Assembly (NCBI GenBank): GCA_964415045.1
Contig: CAYPZL010000075.1
Coordinates: 1 to 24,273, forward strand
Direction of reading: 5' to 3'
From: CAYPZL01 sp964415045
GTDB taxonomy: Bacteria > Planctomycetota > Phycisphaerae > Sedimentisphaerales > Anaerobacaceae
DNA: 24,273 nt
In this document: positions 16,529 to 24,157 of the stretch, piece after piece
Layout: each line of letters begins with the position of its first letter
Numbering within the stretch: position 1 is the stretch's first letter
Notes under the pieces: model-generated
Databases searched by the model: none
Seen by the model: only the letters and a program-made list of their open reading frames with translations
What the model was told of the DNA's origin: nothing
Translations under genes and position numbers: made by a program

Positions 16529-16536
16529 ATACTCAA

Positions 16537-17005
16537 TAATCAATAATCCTTAATCAATAATAATGACGCCCCCGCCTTCCTGACGATATTAAATAGTAGG
16601 ATTTGGGCGAACTCCTCGGCCCGGAGACAAAAGGACGTGATATGGCGGATAAGGAAAAGACCGTGCCCGCCGGAGGCTAGGATCCTCTCGGCAACGCCGA
16701 TGGACCACACGACATGAAGCCGGCGTTCACCTGCGACGGATACCGTGGATATCGTGGCAAAGGGCAACGGATTGACAATATTTCCCCGCCGGGTTTGATG
16801 CCCCTGTTGTGGAAAGGCAAGAAATGGCCTGTTGCGACTTGACAAGGGCTTTGTGGCACGTACCATTGCTTTCATTGAGTGAGTACCCCATGCCAAGTGA
16901 ACAGGCTAGCACGGCCTAATTCTTACGCGTAGCAACTCAAGCTTCGGCGAAGAGAAACCGATATTGCCGTTGAAAGCCAAAGGCGAAAATTGCGGGGTTG
17001 ATTGT
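16537..17005. other. Gene-poor region between the IS and the helicase gene
   Basis: A minus-strand frame (16896-16540) is open for 118 codons and contains aliphatic stretches such as ILLFNIVRKAGASLLLI. It ends inside the caataatcaataatc repeat tract and has no ribosome site, so I do not call it a gene. It may be an older repeat or a gene remnant. A possible promoter for the helicase gene is listed separately. Confidence 0.4.
16839..16866 (+). promoter_or_regulatory. Possible promoter upstream of the helicase-PLD gene
   Basis: A perfect TTGACA (16839-16844) is followed after 16 nt by TACCAT (16861-16866), a four-of-six match to the -10 consensus. It lies about 140 nt before the preferred start codon. 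Confidence 0.3.
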
Positions 17006-20000
17006 ATGGGAGAAGAGATCATATTACGGCTCATTGAGGCCCTCGAATGTGAGATCCAGGCAATCAAGAAACGCGGAGCCACCAGCTCTATTGAGGTACT
17101 TGGCGGGCAATGTAAAGGTCAATGTGACAACAACCACATTTATGTTTTTCCAGTCTCCAATGATGTTTATGTACGAGATGATTCGCCGATAAAGGTAGTC
17201 GTCGGTCAACAAGAGTCAAATGGGATGGTCGTTTCTCTCGGCGAAGGTATTCTGACAATTGCATCTGAGCGAGATTTTGGTCCGACAATAGCGCACGCGC
17301 GCATAGTCATCGATGATTCTTTCCTGGTGCTGCGCTTGCGGGAGCGGCTTGAGGAAGTGCGGTCGGGGGATCTGAATTTCAATTCGGTATTGGCTGAGAA
17401 GACACTAGGGAATCAAACATCCTCGTCTGCAACCGTCGCTGTAGAGCCACGTGTGTATAGCGGCGATCCTGCGTTGAACGAAGAACAAGCCCAAGCCGTC
17501 GCCAAGGCCTTAGGAAGCGAGGTGCTGTTCCTTTGGGGCCCGCCCGGCACTGGAAAGACTACGGTGCTGGCCCGAATCGCTGAGTCGTACTACTACGCTG
17601 GGTTATCCGTCCTTGTGATCTCTAACACGAATATCGCTGTGGATACAGCGTTGGAGATGATTGCAGGGCGACTTAAAACTGATCCCGGTTTCCAAGAAGG
17701 CGCCGTCTTAAGGTATGGACCATTGACCAAAGAGGAACTGGCGCGAGACTATGGTGACCGCGTGGAACCCGATAAGGTGGCTGCTCGTCTTGGAGAAAAT
17801 CTCCACACAGAGATGTTGCGTCTTGAATCGGAAAAAACGCGACTTGAAAGAACAAGACACCCTCTGCAGGAGACAGCAAACAAGTGGGAGGCCCTATTCG
17901 AAGGAGAGAGTCGACTCAAGCATCTACAGAGTAGCCTCCGGGATTTTTCTGAACGGAGGCGCTGCGCCTCCACTGAAGTCTCTACGCTTAGGACTCAAAA
18001 GTGCTCCCTGGAGGCAAACCTCGCAAAGGCACAGACTATGGGCGGCCTCAGACGATTGATATCGGGGCTCAACCCAGAGCGTCTCCAGAGGAACCTTACC
18101 GGGATAGAACAGAAACTGGTGGGACAAACTACCGCCCTCGGCGAGCTTGATTCAGAAATCGAGAAGAGCAAGGGCCAGGTTTCCCAAATCGAAAACACTC
18201 TCAGGAATCTCAGAGAGGGCACAGCATCCCTGATGTCCTACGATGAATGCAAGGGCAAACTGGAAGAGGTCGACGTTAGAATATCGCAGATTAGCAAAAG
18301 AATTCAGGAGATACAGCAATCTCTTTCGGAACTCCGCGAGCGAATACTGCGTGAATGTAGGATCTTGGCAACAACAGTGTACCGAACATACCTTAAGGGC
18401 CAGGTTACAAGAACATTCGACGCAATCATCATCGACGAAGCGTCGATGCTCGCCCTTCCAATGACCTACTACGGAGCCGGATTAGCAACGAAGCACGTGG
18501 TCGTTGCAGGCGACTTTCGCCAACTGCCCCCAATCATCGTCTCAGACGATGACCTCGCCAATGCTTGGCTTAAACGAGACGTTTTCCGAACTGCAGGAAT
18601 AGCTGAGGCAGTCAAGAGGGGGGCTAGGCCGGAAAACCTCGTAGCTTTGAAAGAGCAACATCGCATGTGCGAAGAAATATGTAATGTAATTTCTGATTTC
18701 TTCTACCAAGACCATCGCCTCACGACCAAGCTCGGGTGGCGTGAGCCGGTTCGATACCCTGTCCAGTTCGCTGGATCACCCTTTCTCTACGTGAATACGG
18801 CATCTTATCACCCCTGGACTTCCCTGAAAGTTGGCACGTATTCCAGATACAATCTATTTCATGCAATCCTGCTTCGAAATATCGTCTCTTATCTGCAGAG
18901 GCAGAAGTGTGAAGCTGAAGTGGGGGTAGTGTCACCGTACGCGGCCCAGACAAAATTGATTGGCCGACTGCTTGAAGAGCAATTAGGCAACCAACCATTA
19001 GCCGTTGCGTCAACGGTACATCGCTTCCAGGGGAACGAAAAAGACCTAATGCTGATCGATCTCACCGATTCAACAGGTGCAAAACCTAGTCGCTTCATCA
19101 AAGCCATGGAGAGGGACGAGGACGGCGCTAGGTTGCTCAATGTTGCACTAAGCCGCGCGCGTGAGCGTATCGTTCTCATTGCGAATTTCGATTACATGAG
19201 CCAACCTTCGCTTTCGAGAACGATTGTCAGACAGGTGCTGGATGTTTTTATCCAAGAAGGCGAGAAACTGGATGTCGGCAGTCTCCTTCCTTTGGGAATT
19301 GATGAATGGATCAACGGCCTTCGTAGTCTGGATACACCCAGGCTGGACTATGATGAGTCTGCCGCCGGTGTATTCAGTGAAGGCACTTTCTTCGAGGCGT
19401 TCCGTCGGGATCTAATGAATGCAAAGGAGTCCATCGTCATCTTCACTCCGTACATGACTGTAAATGGCGGCAGTCGCTGGATGGACGTGCTTGCCATGAA
19501 AGCGCAACATGGAATTCCTGTCAGAGTAGTGACCAGACCTCCCTTCGACCAAGGAGGCGTGCTTACCGAGGAAGCAGAAACCTTCCTTTCGGGCATTGCC
19601 GACACCGATGTTGTGCTTGATATGCGCGCTCGCATGCATGAGAAATTGGCGATCATCGACAACGATGTGCTTTGGGTCGGCTCGCTGAATATATTCTCAC
19701 ACCGCAGTACCAGTGAGATAATGCTGAGAATTCCCACGCGTTCTGGGTGCGAGCAAATGGCAGAATTCGTGACGTCGGCAAGAAACAACCACAGAGAGCG
19801 AGAAGGTGAGGTCGTTAAGCTAACGGACAAAGAAAACCCCTTGTGCCCTGATTGTTCTGCGCCCATGGTCTGGAAGAATGGCCGATACGGCGTCTATTTC
19901 GAGTGCTATCGATGTGGCCATAAACTCGATCCCAGGCGGAAAAAGAGGTGTAAGAAGAAGCCGAGGCAGACAAAGGAAAGGGCTGGGAAGTGTCCGGAGT

Positions 20001-20092
20001 GCGGCAGAGCGATGCGCCAACGGAATGGCAGGTATGGTCCCTTTCTAGGATGTAGTGGCTACCCACAATGCAAACACACTGAATCTCTTTAG
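17006..20092 (+). CDS. SF1 helicase - PLD nuclease - double zinc ribbon protein (Mokosh type II-like defence candidate)
   Basis: A 1028-residue cytoplasmic protein. Residues 1-150 are an N-terminal beta-rich domain. Residues about 165-780 are a COG1112/UPF1-like superfamily 1 helicase: Walker A GPPGTGKT at 178-185, a long charged coiled-coil insert at about 260-460, Walker B IIIDEAS (D477, E478), then AGDFRQLPP, EQHRM, VHRFQGNEKD and the motif VI region NVALSRARER. A phospholipase-D-like nuclease domain follows with one HKD motif, HEKLAIID, from H878, and downstream GSLNIFS; one motif implies dimerisation. Two Cys4 topoisomerase-type zinc ribbons start at C947 and C996. ATG at 17006 has GGGG upstream; an in-frame TTG at 16964 is the alternative start. 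Helicase plus PLD in one chain is the layout of the Mokosh type II antiphage protein (MkoC). The zinc ribbons are additional as far as I recall. Confidence 0.88.
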   Translation: MGEEIILRLIEALECEIQAIKKRGATSSIEVLGGQCKGQCDNNHIYVFPVSNDVYVRDDSPIKVVVGQQESNGMVVSLGEGILTIASERDFGPTIAHARIVIDDSFLVLRLRERLEEVRSGDLNFNSVLAEKTLGNQTSSSATVAVEPRVYSGDPALNEEQAQAVAKALGSEVLFLWGPPGTGKTTVLARIAESYYYAGLSVLVISNTNIAVDTALEMIAGRLKTDPGFQEGAVLRYGPLTKEELARDYGDRVEPDKVAARLGENLHTEMLRLESEKTRLERTRHPLQETANKWEALFEGESRLKHLQSSLRDFSERRRCASTEVSTLRTQKCSLEANLAKAQTMGGLRRLISGLNPERLQRNLTGIEQKLVGQTTALGELDSEIEKSKGQVSQIENTLRNLREGTASLMSYDECKGKLEEVDVRISQISKRIQEIQQSLSELRERILRECRILATTVYRTYLKGQVTRTFDAIIIDEASMLALPMTYYGAGLATKHVVVAGDFRQLPPIIVSDDDLANAWLKRDVFRTAGIAEAVKRGARPENLVALKEQHRMCEEICNVISDFFYQDHRLTTKLGWREPVRYPVQFAGSPFLYVNTASYHPWTSLKVGTYSRYNLFHAILLRNIVSYLQRQKCEAEVGVVSPYAAQTKLIGRLLEEQLGNQPLAVASTVHRFQGNEKDLMLIDLTDSTGAKPSRFIKAMERDEDGARLLNVALSRARERIVLIANFDYMSQPSLSRTIVRQVLDVFIQEGEKLDVGSLLPLGIDEWINGLRSLDTPRLDYDESAAGVFSEGTFFEAFRRDLMNAKESIVIFTPYMTVNGGSRWMDVLAMKAQHGIPVRVVTRPPFDQGGVLTEEAETFLSGIADTDVVLDMRARMHEKLAIIDNDVLWVGSLNIFSHRSTSEIMLRIPTRSGCEQMAEFVTSARNNHREREGEVVKLTDKENPLCPDCSAPMVWKNGRYGVYFECYRCGHKLDPRRKKRCKKKPRQTKERAGKCPECGRAMRQRNGRYGPFLGCSGYPQCKHTESL

Positions 20093-20135
20093 AGGGCCGG
20101 GAAGGCAAGCCCTCTCACGGTAGAACCTGAGAGGG
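20091..20135 (+). terminator. Overlapping alternative hairpins at the end of the helicase gene
   Basis: Beginning at the stop codon, AGAGGGC (20091-20097) can pair with GCCCTCT (20109-20115), or CCCTCTC (20110-20116) can pair with GAGAGGG (20129-20135). The middle strand is shared, so the stems exclude each other. No U-run follows, so an intrinsic terminator is not certain. Confidence 0.4.
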
Positions 20136-20203
20136 ACCGCATCGACATAGCTGGACCACCGGGCACGAAAGGAAGGTGTTCTGGGACAAAAAATGGGGAC
20201 GGT

Positions 20204-20219
20204 CGCCCATAAATGGGCG
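20204..20219. repeat. Perfect palindrome in a REP-like 'aatggggacggtc' context
   Basis: CGCCCAT (20204-20210) and ATGGGCG (20213-20219) are separated by two bases. Just left is acaaaaaatggggacggtc, a word resembling sequences that accompany REP-associated transposases (from memory). It lies between the convergent helicase and PRTase genes. Read leftward, the stem is followed within about 15 nt by a T-run (20187-20192), so it could also help end the PRTase transcript. Confidence 0.45.
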
Positions 20220-20274
20220 GGAATTTGTAGCTTAATAGGTGACTCTCCCCTCTGATTCCCCGAGCGGCATGACC

Positions 20275-20973
20275 TCATGGAGTACGTCGTGGTTTGTCAT
20301 GACGCAATGTTATGACGCCTTGGACTGGAGCACGAATCTCGCTGATTGTATCATAACTCTGTGTGCGAACCAAAGCGAAACACCGGATCTGCCACGCGGG
20401 AAAGGCCGCCTCAATATGCGGGTATGCGCCAATGAACGTCGCGCCGCGCGTGATGAAGTCGTCAACGAGAACGATGCGCTGCGAGCTGAAGATCGGTAGC
20501 TCACCAAGTCCAGTGACAGTCATGCTATCGTAATGCTGCTTCGGCCCTGGTCTCTCGCCTGGACCAGCAAACGCCGACTTCTGGACCGCACGGACGCGTT
20601 TGAGAATCGGAAGAATCTCTCCGCCAAGGCCCTCTGCTTTCAATGCCATATAGATTCTCATAGGCGTCCACAAAGCCGATGGATTGGACAAGGGCGCGCT
20701 ACGTGGCATTGGCACCAGAACGACATCCGCTCCAAACATCTCTGCCAGAAATGGAAATTGACCACGCCATCGTTCGACAAGAGTCCTCATGACACCTGCA
20801 TAGAATTCGATGGCACGCATGTTCTTCACGACGCCAGTTGTCATTCGGACCCGGATGTAAGAATCTCTCTTGATGGCATCGCGGATTCTCCGGGAATCCT
20901 TGGCAGTCTCATTGGTACCCCTCGGAGAGTATTGAAGAAGTGAGACAAACCCGATTTTAGATGGCAAGCTCAT
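20275..20973 (-). CDS. Phosphoribosyltransferase-fold protein paired with DprA-like gene
   Basis: A 232-residue soluble protein. The type I phosphoribosyltransferase signature is clear: IVLVDDFITRGATFIGAY at 167-184 has the two acidic residues and the Thr-Arg-Gly-Ala-Thr loop that bind PRPP. VPMPRSAP at 87-94 matches the beta-strand/PPi-loop region seen in ComFC-like members. About 75 residues precede this core and are unassigned. ATG at 20971-20973 overlaps the end of the upstream DprA-like gene by 17 bp (an adjacent TTG at 20976 is possible), so the two are translationally coupled. The substrate base is unknown. A role with the DprA-like partner in nucleotide sensing or modification, possibly in defence, is inference. 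A ComFC-like competence role is the alternative. Confidence 0.75.
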   Translation of the reverse strand: MSLPSKIGFVSLLQYSPRGTNETAKDSRRIRDAIKRDSYIRVRMTTGVVKNMRAIEFYAGVMRTLVERWRGQFPFLAEMFGADVVLVPMPRSAPLSNPSALWTPMRIYMALKAEGLGGEILPILKRVRAVQKSAFAGPGERPGPKQHYDSMTVTGLGELPIFSSQRIVLVDDFITRGATFIGAYPHIEAAFPAWQIRCFALVRTQSYDTISEIRAPVQGVITLRHDKPRRTP

Positions 20974-21637
20974 CAAGTATCAATGTTCCGTGCCGATCAG
21001 GAAGCCCCTGAAGCAGCGTTTCAACTGTGTTCTCAGACAAGACCCGTGCCCCGTAGCCCAGCATTTGTCCCGGCCATTTGAGCTTCGTCGTCTCGATTAG
21101 CCAACCTGAGATGAAAAGTTCTCTCCCGAGACGAAGCGCTTCCCACCCCTGTGAAAGAGAGCCGCTCTTTTCACCTGCTTCGATGATAACCGTTGCATCA
21201 GTGATCAGAGCCATCGTCCGGTTGCGCATTGGGAAATTCTTTGGCATAACTGGATACCCCACCGGAAACTGCGAAATGCAAAGATGTTCACGCATGATGT
21301 TCATTTGCAGGCCCGTGTTTTCTTTCGGATACACCTTATCCAAGGGTGTACCAATCACGGCGATCGTCTTCCCACCAGCCTGGATAGCGGCTTCATGTGC
21401 TGCCGTATCAATCCCACGAGCCAAGCCACTGACGACAACGTGTCCGTGTTCAGCGAGAATGCGCGCAAGTCTTGATGCTCGCGATAAACTTTCAGGATTG
21501 GCCTTTCTGGAGCCAACAATTGAAACGCGCCCGCCACGCAGAAGAATATCTCGGTCGCCTTCAGCAAAAAGCTGCTTGGGCGCATACTTCCGCTCAACAT
21601 CATTGAGCGGACCAAGGAGTTCCTCTGGTCTGTACAT
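20957..21637 (-). CDS. Short DprA/Smf-like SLOG-fold protein
   Basis: A 226-residue protein made almost only of the DprA Rossmann-type core: VGSR at 41-44, SGLARGID at 70-77, IAVIGTPLDKVYP at 92-104, FPMRNR at 135-140 and EAGEKSGSL at 153-161. These are hallmark DprA motifs for binding single-stranded DNA or nucleotides. Housekeeping DprA is usually 290-380 residues with N-terminal helical and C-terminal winged-helix domains; both are missing or reduced here. ATG at 21635-21637 is preferred because AGGGG lies 8 nt upstream; the in-frame TTG at 21658 lacks such a site. It is first in a two-gene operon with the phosphoribosyltransferase. The stand-alone short form in a defence-like setting suggests a conflict-system role, not transformation, but that is inference. 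Confidence 0.82.
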   Translation of the reverse strand: MYRPEELLGPLNDVERKYAPKQLFAEGDRDILLRGGRVSIVGSRKANPESLSRASRLARILAEHGHVVVSGLARGIDTAAHEAAIQAGGKTIAVIGTPLDKVYPKENTGLQMNIMREHLCISQFPVGYPVMPKNFPMRNRTMALITDATVIIEAGEKSGSLSQGWEALRLGRELFISGWLIETTKLKWPGQMLGYGARVLSENTVETLLQGLPDRHGTLILDELAI

Positions 21638-21711
21638 CTTGTAATCCCCTGCGATCAAGCATGTTACGGCGATTTACCTAGTCGTTTCTCAACGCACACG
21701 CACCAAGGTGA

Positions 21712-21740
21712 ATTATATCACCGGACATCCGCGGAGCCAA
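21712..21740 (-). promoter_or_regulatory. Sigma-70-type promoter for the DprA-like/PRTase operon
   Basis: On the minus strand TTGGCT (21735-21740), a 17-nt spacer and a perfect TATAAT (21712-21717) lie about 75 nt before the ATG. Confidence 0.5.
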
Positions 21741-21929
21741 AGAAGAAATGCCAATCAGGTTTGACAAGACCGAATCGAAGGGTTGACCCGCCTGGTGGAA
21801 CGCCTGAGCCGGGAAGCACCGCCAGGCCAAGAAGAGGCAGAAGGATACGGGCCTTCCTTCACAAGGTACCAGCCTTCGCGGCCTTTGAATTGGCAATGGT
21901 CCGATAAGGCTTGGTGTTGCAAAAAAGGT

Positions 21930-21958
21930 TTGCATAGTTTGGGGTTGTACGGTAAAAT
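21930..21958 (+). promoter_or_regulatory. Sigma-70-type promoter for the HTH-membrane protein gene
   Basis: TTGCAT (21930-21935), a 17-nt spacer and TAAAAT (21953-21958) lie about 78 nt before the ATG at 22036. Confidence 0.55.
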
Positions 21959-22035
21959 AGCGAGACCAGGGAAATGCCTTTTGGGGGATTCAAAGACATG
22001 TAGTGGCTGGGTTCCCCGGTTTGGAGAAGGAAATT

Positions 22036-23466
22036 ATGGCTGGTATGTTCTACTCACTGACAGAAGCGGCCGAGAAGCTCGGCAAGACAGAGGACGAGGT
22101 AAAGCAACTGGCCAAGGAAGGCAAGCTTCGCGAGTTCCGCGACGGTTCGAACCTCCTTTTCAAGATCGAGGAGGTCGAGGCGTTGTTAGGTGGCGGTGCG
22201 GAGTCGGAGGTTGTGGATTTGGAGGCGGAGCTCGAGGCGGCCGCACCGGATGAGGCGCTGGCCGAGGTCGGCGAGCCCGAGCCTGAGGCCGAGGCGGAAG
22301 CTCCGGCCGAAATGCCGCTCGAAGAGGAAATCTTCGACGTGGAGGGCGAGCCCGAGGCCGAAGCGGCGTCCGAGCTGGAAGCCGAGCCCGAGATGGAGCC
22401 CGCCGGCGAGCTGGAAATCGCGCCCGAGATGGAAGTTGCGCCCGAGCCGGTCGCCGAGGAGCCGGCCGTCGAGCCGGAAGCGCCCGAGCTGGAGCCCGTC
22501 GGCGAGGCCGAGGGGACATCGGAGCTTGGTTTCGCGCCGGAGGCCACAGACACGACCGGCGAGGAAGAGGCGCTGGTCCTGGACGAGGAAGAGACCCCCG
22601 CCGAGCCGCCGGCCGAGGGGACCGAGGAGGAGATTTTCCTGGCCCCCGAGAGCGGGATTCTGGGCGCCGAGAGCGATATTACGGACATGGACACGGCCCT
22701 GACGGGCGAAGGCGTGAGCGTTTTGGGGGAGACGGACACGGGGTACGACGTGACGGAGGACTCGATGGCCGAGACGGTGGGTCCGTCCGGCACGAGCACG
22801 GAAGCGTCGCTGGAAGAGATCGAGGACGACGTGAACCTGGACAGCTTCGGCAGCGGGTCCGGGCTGCTGGATTTGTCGCTGCAGGCCGACGATACGTCAC
22901 TGGGCGGGATTCTCGATGAGATTTACACCGCCGAGGGCGGCGAGGAAGGGACGCCGGGCGGGGAATCGGGGACGCTCGAAGACATGACCACCGAGGCCGA
23001 GCACGCGGTGCCGGAGGAAGGGCTGGCGGCGCCGGAGCCGGTGGCGATACCGATGGGTCCGGCCGTGGGGGCCGCCGCGTTCGTCGAGGCGCCCCCGGAT
23101 ACGCAGAGCAACATGCTCGGCATGATGCTGTTTCTGCCGCTGGCGGCGCTGCTGTATGCGGCGATCGTGACCGTCGCGGCCCAGAGGCAGGTCATGCCCT
23201 CGATCCTCGAATCCGTCCAGAGCCTGATCTGGTACATCATGGGCGGCGCCATCGTCGTAGCGGCCATCATCGTCGGTGCCTCGTTCGCCATGGGCGGCGA
23301 AAAAACCAGGGCACCTAAAGCCAAGAAAGCCAAAAAGGCCAAGAAAGAAAAGGCCCCCAAAGAGAAGAAGGCCAAGGCCCCCAAGGCCAAAAAAGAGAAA
23401 AAGCCGAAGGCCGAAAAACCCAAAAAAGAAAAGAAACCCCTCTTCGGAAAGAAAAAGGGGAAATAA
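22036..23466 (+). CDS. HTH (excisionase/MerR-like) membrane protein with acidic linker and Lys-rich tail
   Basis: A 476-residue protein. Residues 4-52 form an excisionase/MerR-type helix-turn-helix (FYSLTEAAEKLGKTEDEVKQ, then GKLREFRDGSNLLFK and a final helix). Residues about 55-345 are a long, low-complexity acidic region dominated by Glu, Ala and Pro. Two membrane helices follow (about 358-380 and 395-419), and the last ~55 residues are a Lys/Ala/Pro histone-H1-like tail (KKAKKAKKEKAPKEKK). GGAGAAGG 5 nt before the ATG is an excellent ribosome site and decides this start over an in-frame ATG 11 codons upstream. It is monocistronic, with its own promoter and terminator. With two helices both termini lie on the same, probably cytoplasmic, side. 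Function unknown; a membrane-tethered DNA-binding or chromosome-organising role is inference. Confidence 0.88.
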   Translation: MAGMFYSLTEAAEKLGKTEDEVKQLAKEGKLREFRDGSNLLFKIEEVEALLGGGAESEVVDLEAELEAAAPDEALAEVGEPEPEAEAEAPAEMPLEEEIFDVEGEPEAEAASELEAEPEMEPAGELEIAPEMEVAPEPVAEEPAVEPEAPELEPVGEAEGTSELGFAPEATDTTGEEEALVLDEEETPAEPPAEGTEEEIFLAPESGILGAESDITDMDTALTGEGVSVLGETDTGYDVTEDSMAETVGPSGTSTEASLEEIEDDVNLDSFGSGSGLLDLSLQADDTSLGGILDEIYTAEGGEEGTPGGESGTLEDMTTEAEHAVPEEGLAAPEPVAIPMGPAVGAAAFVEAPPDTQSNMLGMMLFLPLAALLYAAIVTVAAQRQVMPSILESVQSLIWYIMGGAIVVAAIIVGASFAMGGEKTRAPKAKKAKKAKKEKAPKEKKAKAPKAKKEKKPKAEKPKKEKKPLFGKKKGK

Positions 23467-23495
23467 CCCACCCGCCAACAACCAAATAAAACCCC

Positions 23496-23526
23496 AAGGC
23501 CCCTGCAACCTGCACGGGCCTTTTTT
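23496..23526 (+). terminator. Intrinsic terminator of the HTH-membrane gene
   Basis: AAGGCCC (23496-23502) pairs with GGGCCTT (23516-23522), with an inner TGCA/TGCA pairing. The stem runs into a T6 tract (23521-23526) 30 bp after the stop codon. Confidence 0.85.
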
Positions 23527-23704
23527 CTTGCCCGCCCAATCCCCCAAAAACAAATCACCCCATCCCACCCCAGCGCGGCCTCGCTGCGCTCGGCCGCAAC
23601 CAAAAACTCCGTTTCTAAGCCTTATCGTAACTACTGCAACGACAGGAGGTTACATTGATTTACGTCGAATCTTTGTCAAAAACTTAACGATGTTTGAGGT
23701 TAGT

Positions 23705-23825
23705 AGTACAGAGCCCCAGGGAACACCGAGGAACACCCTCACGGGGCACCGGGCACGAACGACGAGATACGAATAACGAGATTCTCTATGGACCCGCCGA
23801 TGAACGCAGATGCACGCTGATCAAC
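23705..23825 (+). repeat. Second block of intergenic repeat words
   Basis: Contains cagggaacaccgaggaacacc, gggcaccgggcacgaacgac, gagatacgaataacgag and cgatgaacgcagatgcacg. The last shares the gatgaacgcagatg core with the block at 15377-15475. The word gggcacgaa also occurs at 20161-20169. Confidence 0.5.
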
Positions 23826-24128
23826 CGTAGGGCCACGAAACACACCTCCTCCTCAACGGGAAAGAGCAATACCAACAGAAATGTTGGCAACAAATCTATT
23901 GGCATACGGCCAAGCACACAGCAGGACTCGCCCCATCCTCCCCTCGTCGAGGGCGCTCTGACCCACACTGTCATTCAATCCAGCCGGAAATCCAGACACA
24001 TTCTTGCGCTCCAGCATATGATTACCTCGCGGATTTCCCGCAAATACTGCTAATGGCGAGGGATTTTCGTTCGATAATTAGAATCAAGAGCTATGGAGCG
24101 TGCGTCCCATGGCGAAAGCGAAGGCGAA

Positions 24129-24157
24129 TTGCGACATTCCGAGAGGTGTAGTACAAT
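24129..24157 (+). promoter_or_regulatory. Possible sigma-70 promoter pointing out of the window
   Basis: TTGCGA (24129-24134), a 17-nt spacer and TACAAT (24152-24157). The gene it would serve must start beyond the right edge or close to it. Confidence 0.4.

Larger units (their letters stand above)
21638..22035. other. Divergent promoter region between dprA-like operon and HTH-membrane gene
   Basis: About 400 bp without a convincing gene. It holds a minus-strand promoter (21712-21740) and a plus-strand promoter (21930-21958). A hairpin-capable segment CCTGGTGG/CCGCCAGG lies near 21791-21825. Confidence 0.5.

Noticed and set aside
16964..17005. TTG start giving 14 extra residues on the helicase
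   Set aside because: Weaker start codon without a clear ribosome site; ATG at 17006 preferred, though the longer form cannot be excluded.
22160..22799. Ser/Arg/Pro-rich open frames opposite or beside the acidic linker
   Set aside because: Mechanical by-product of the Glu/Ala/Pro codon repeats in the real frame.
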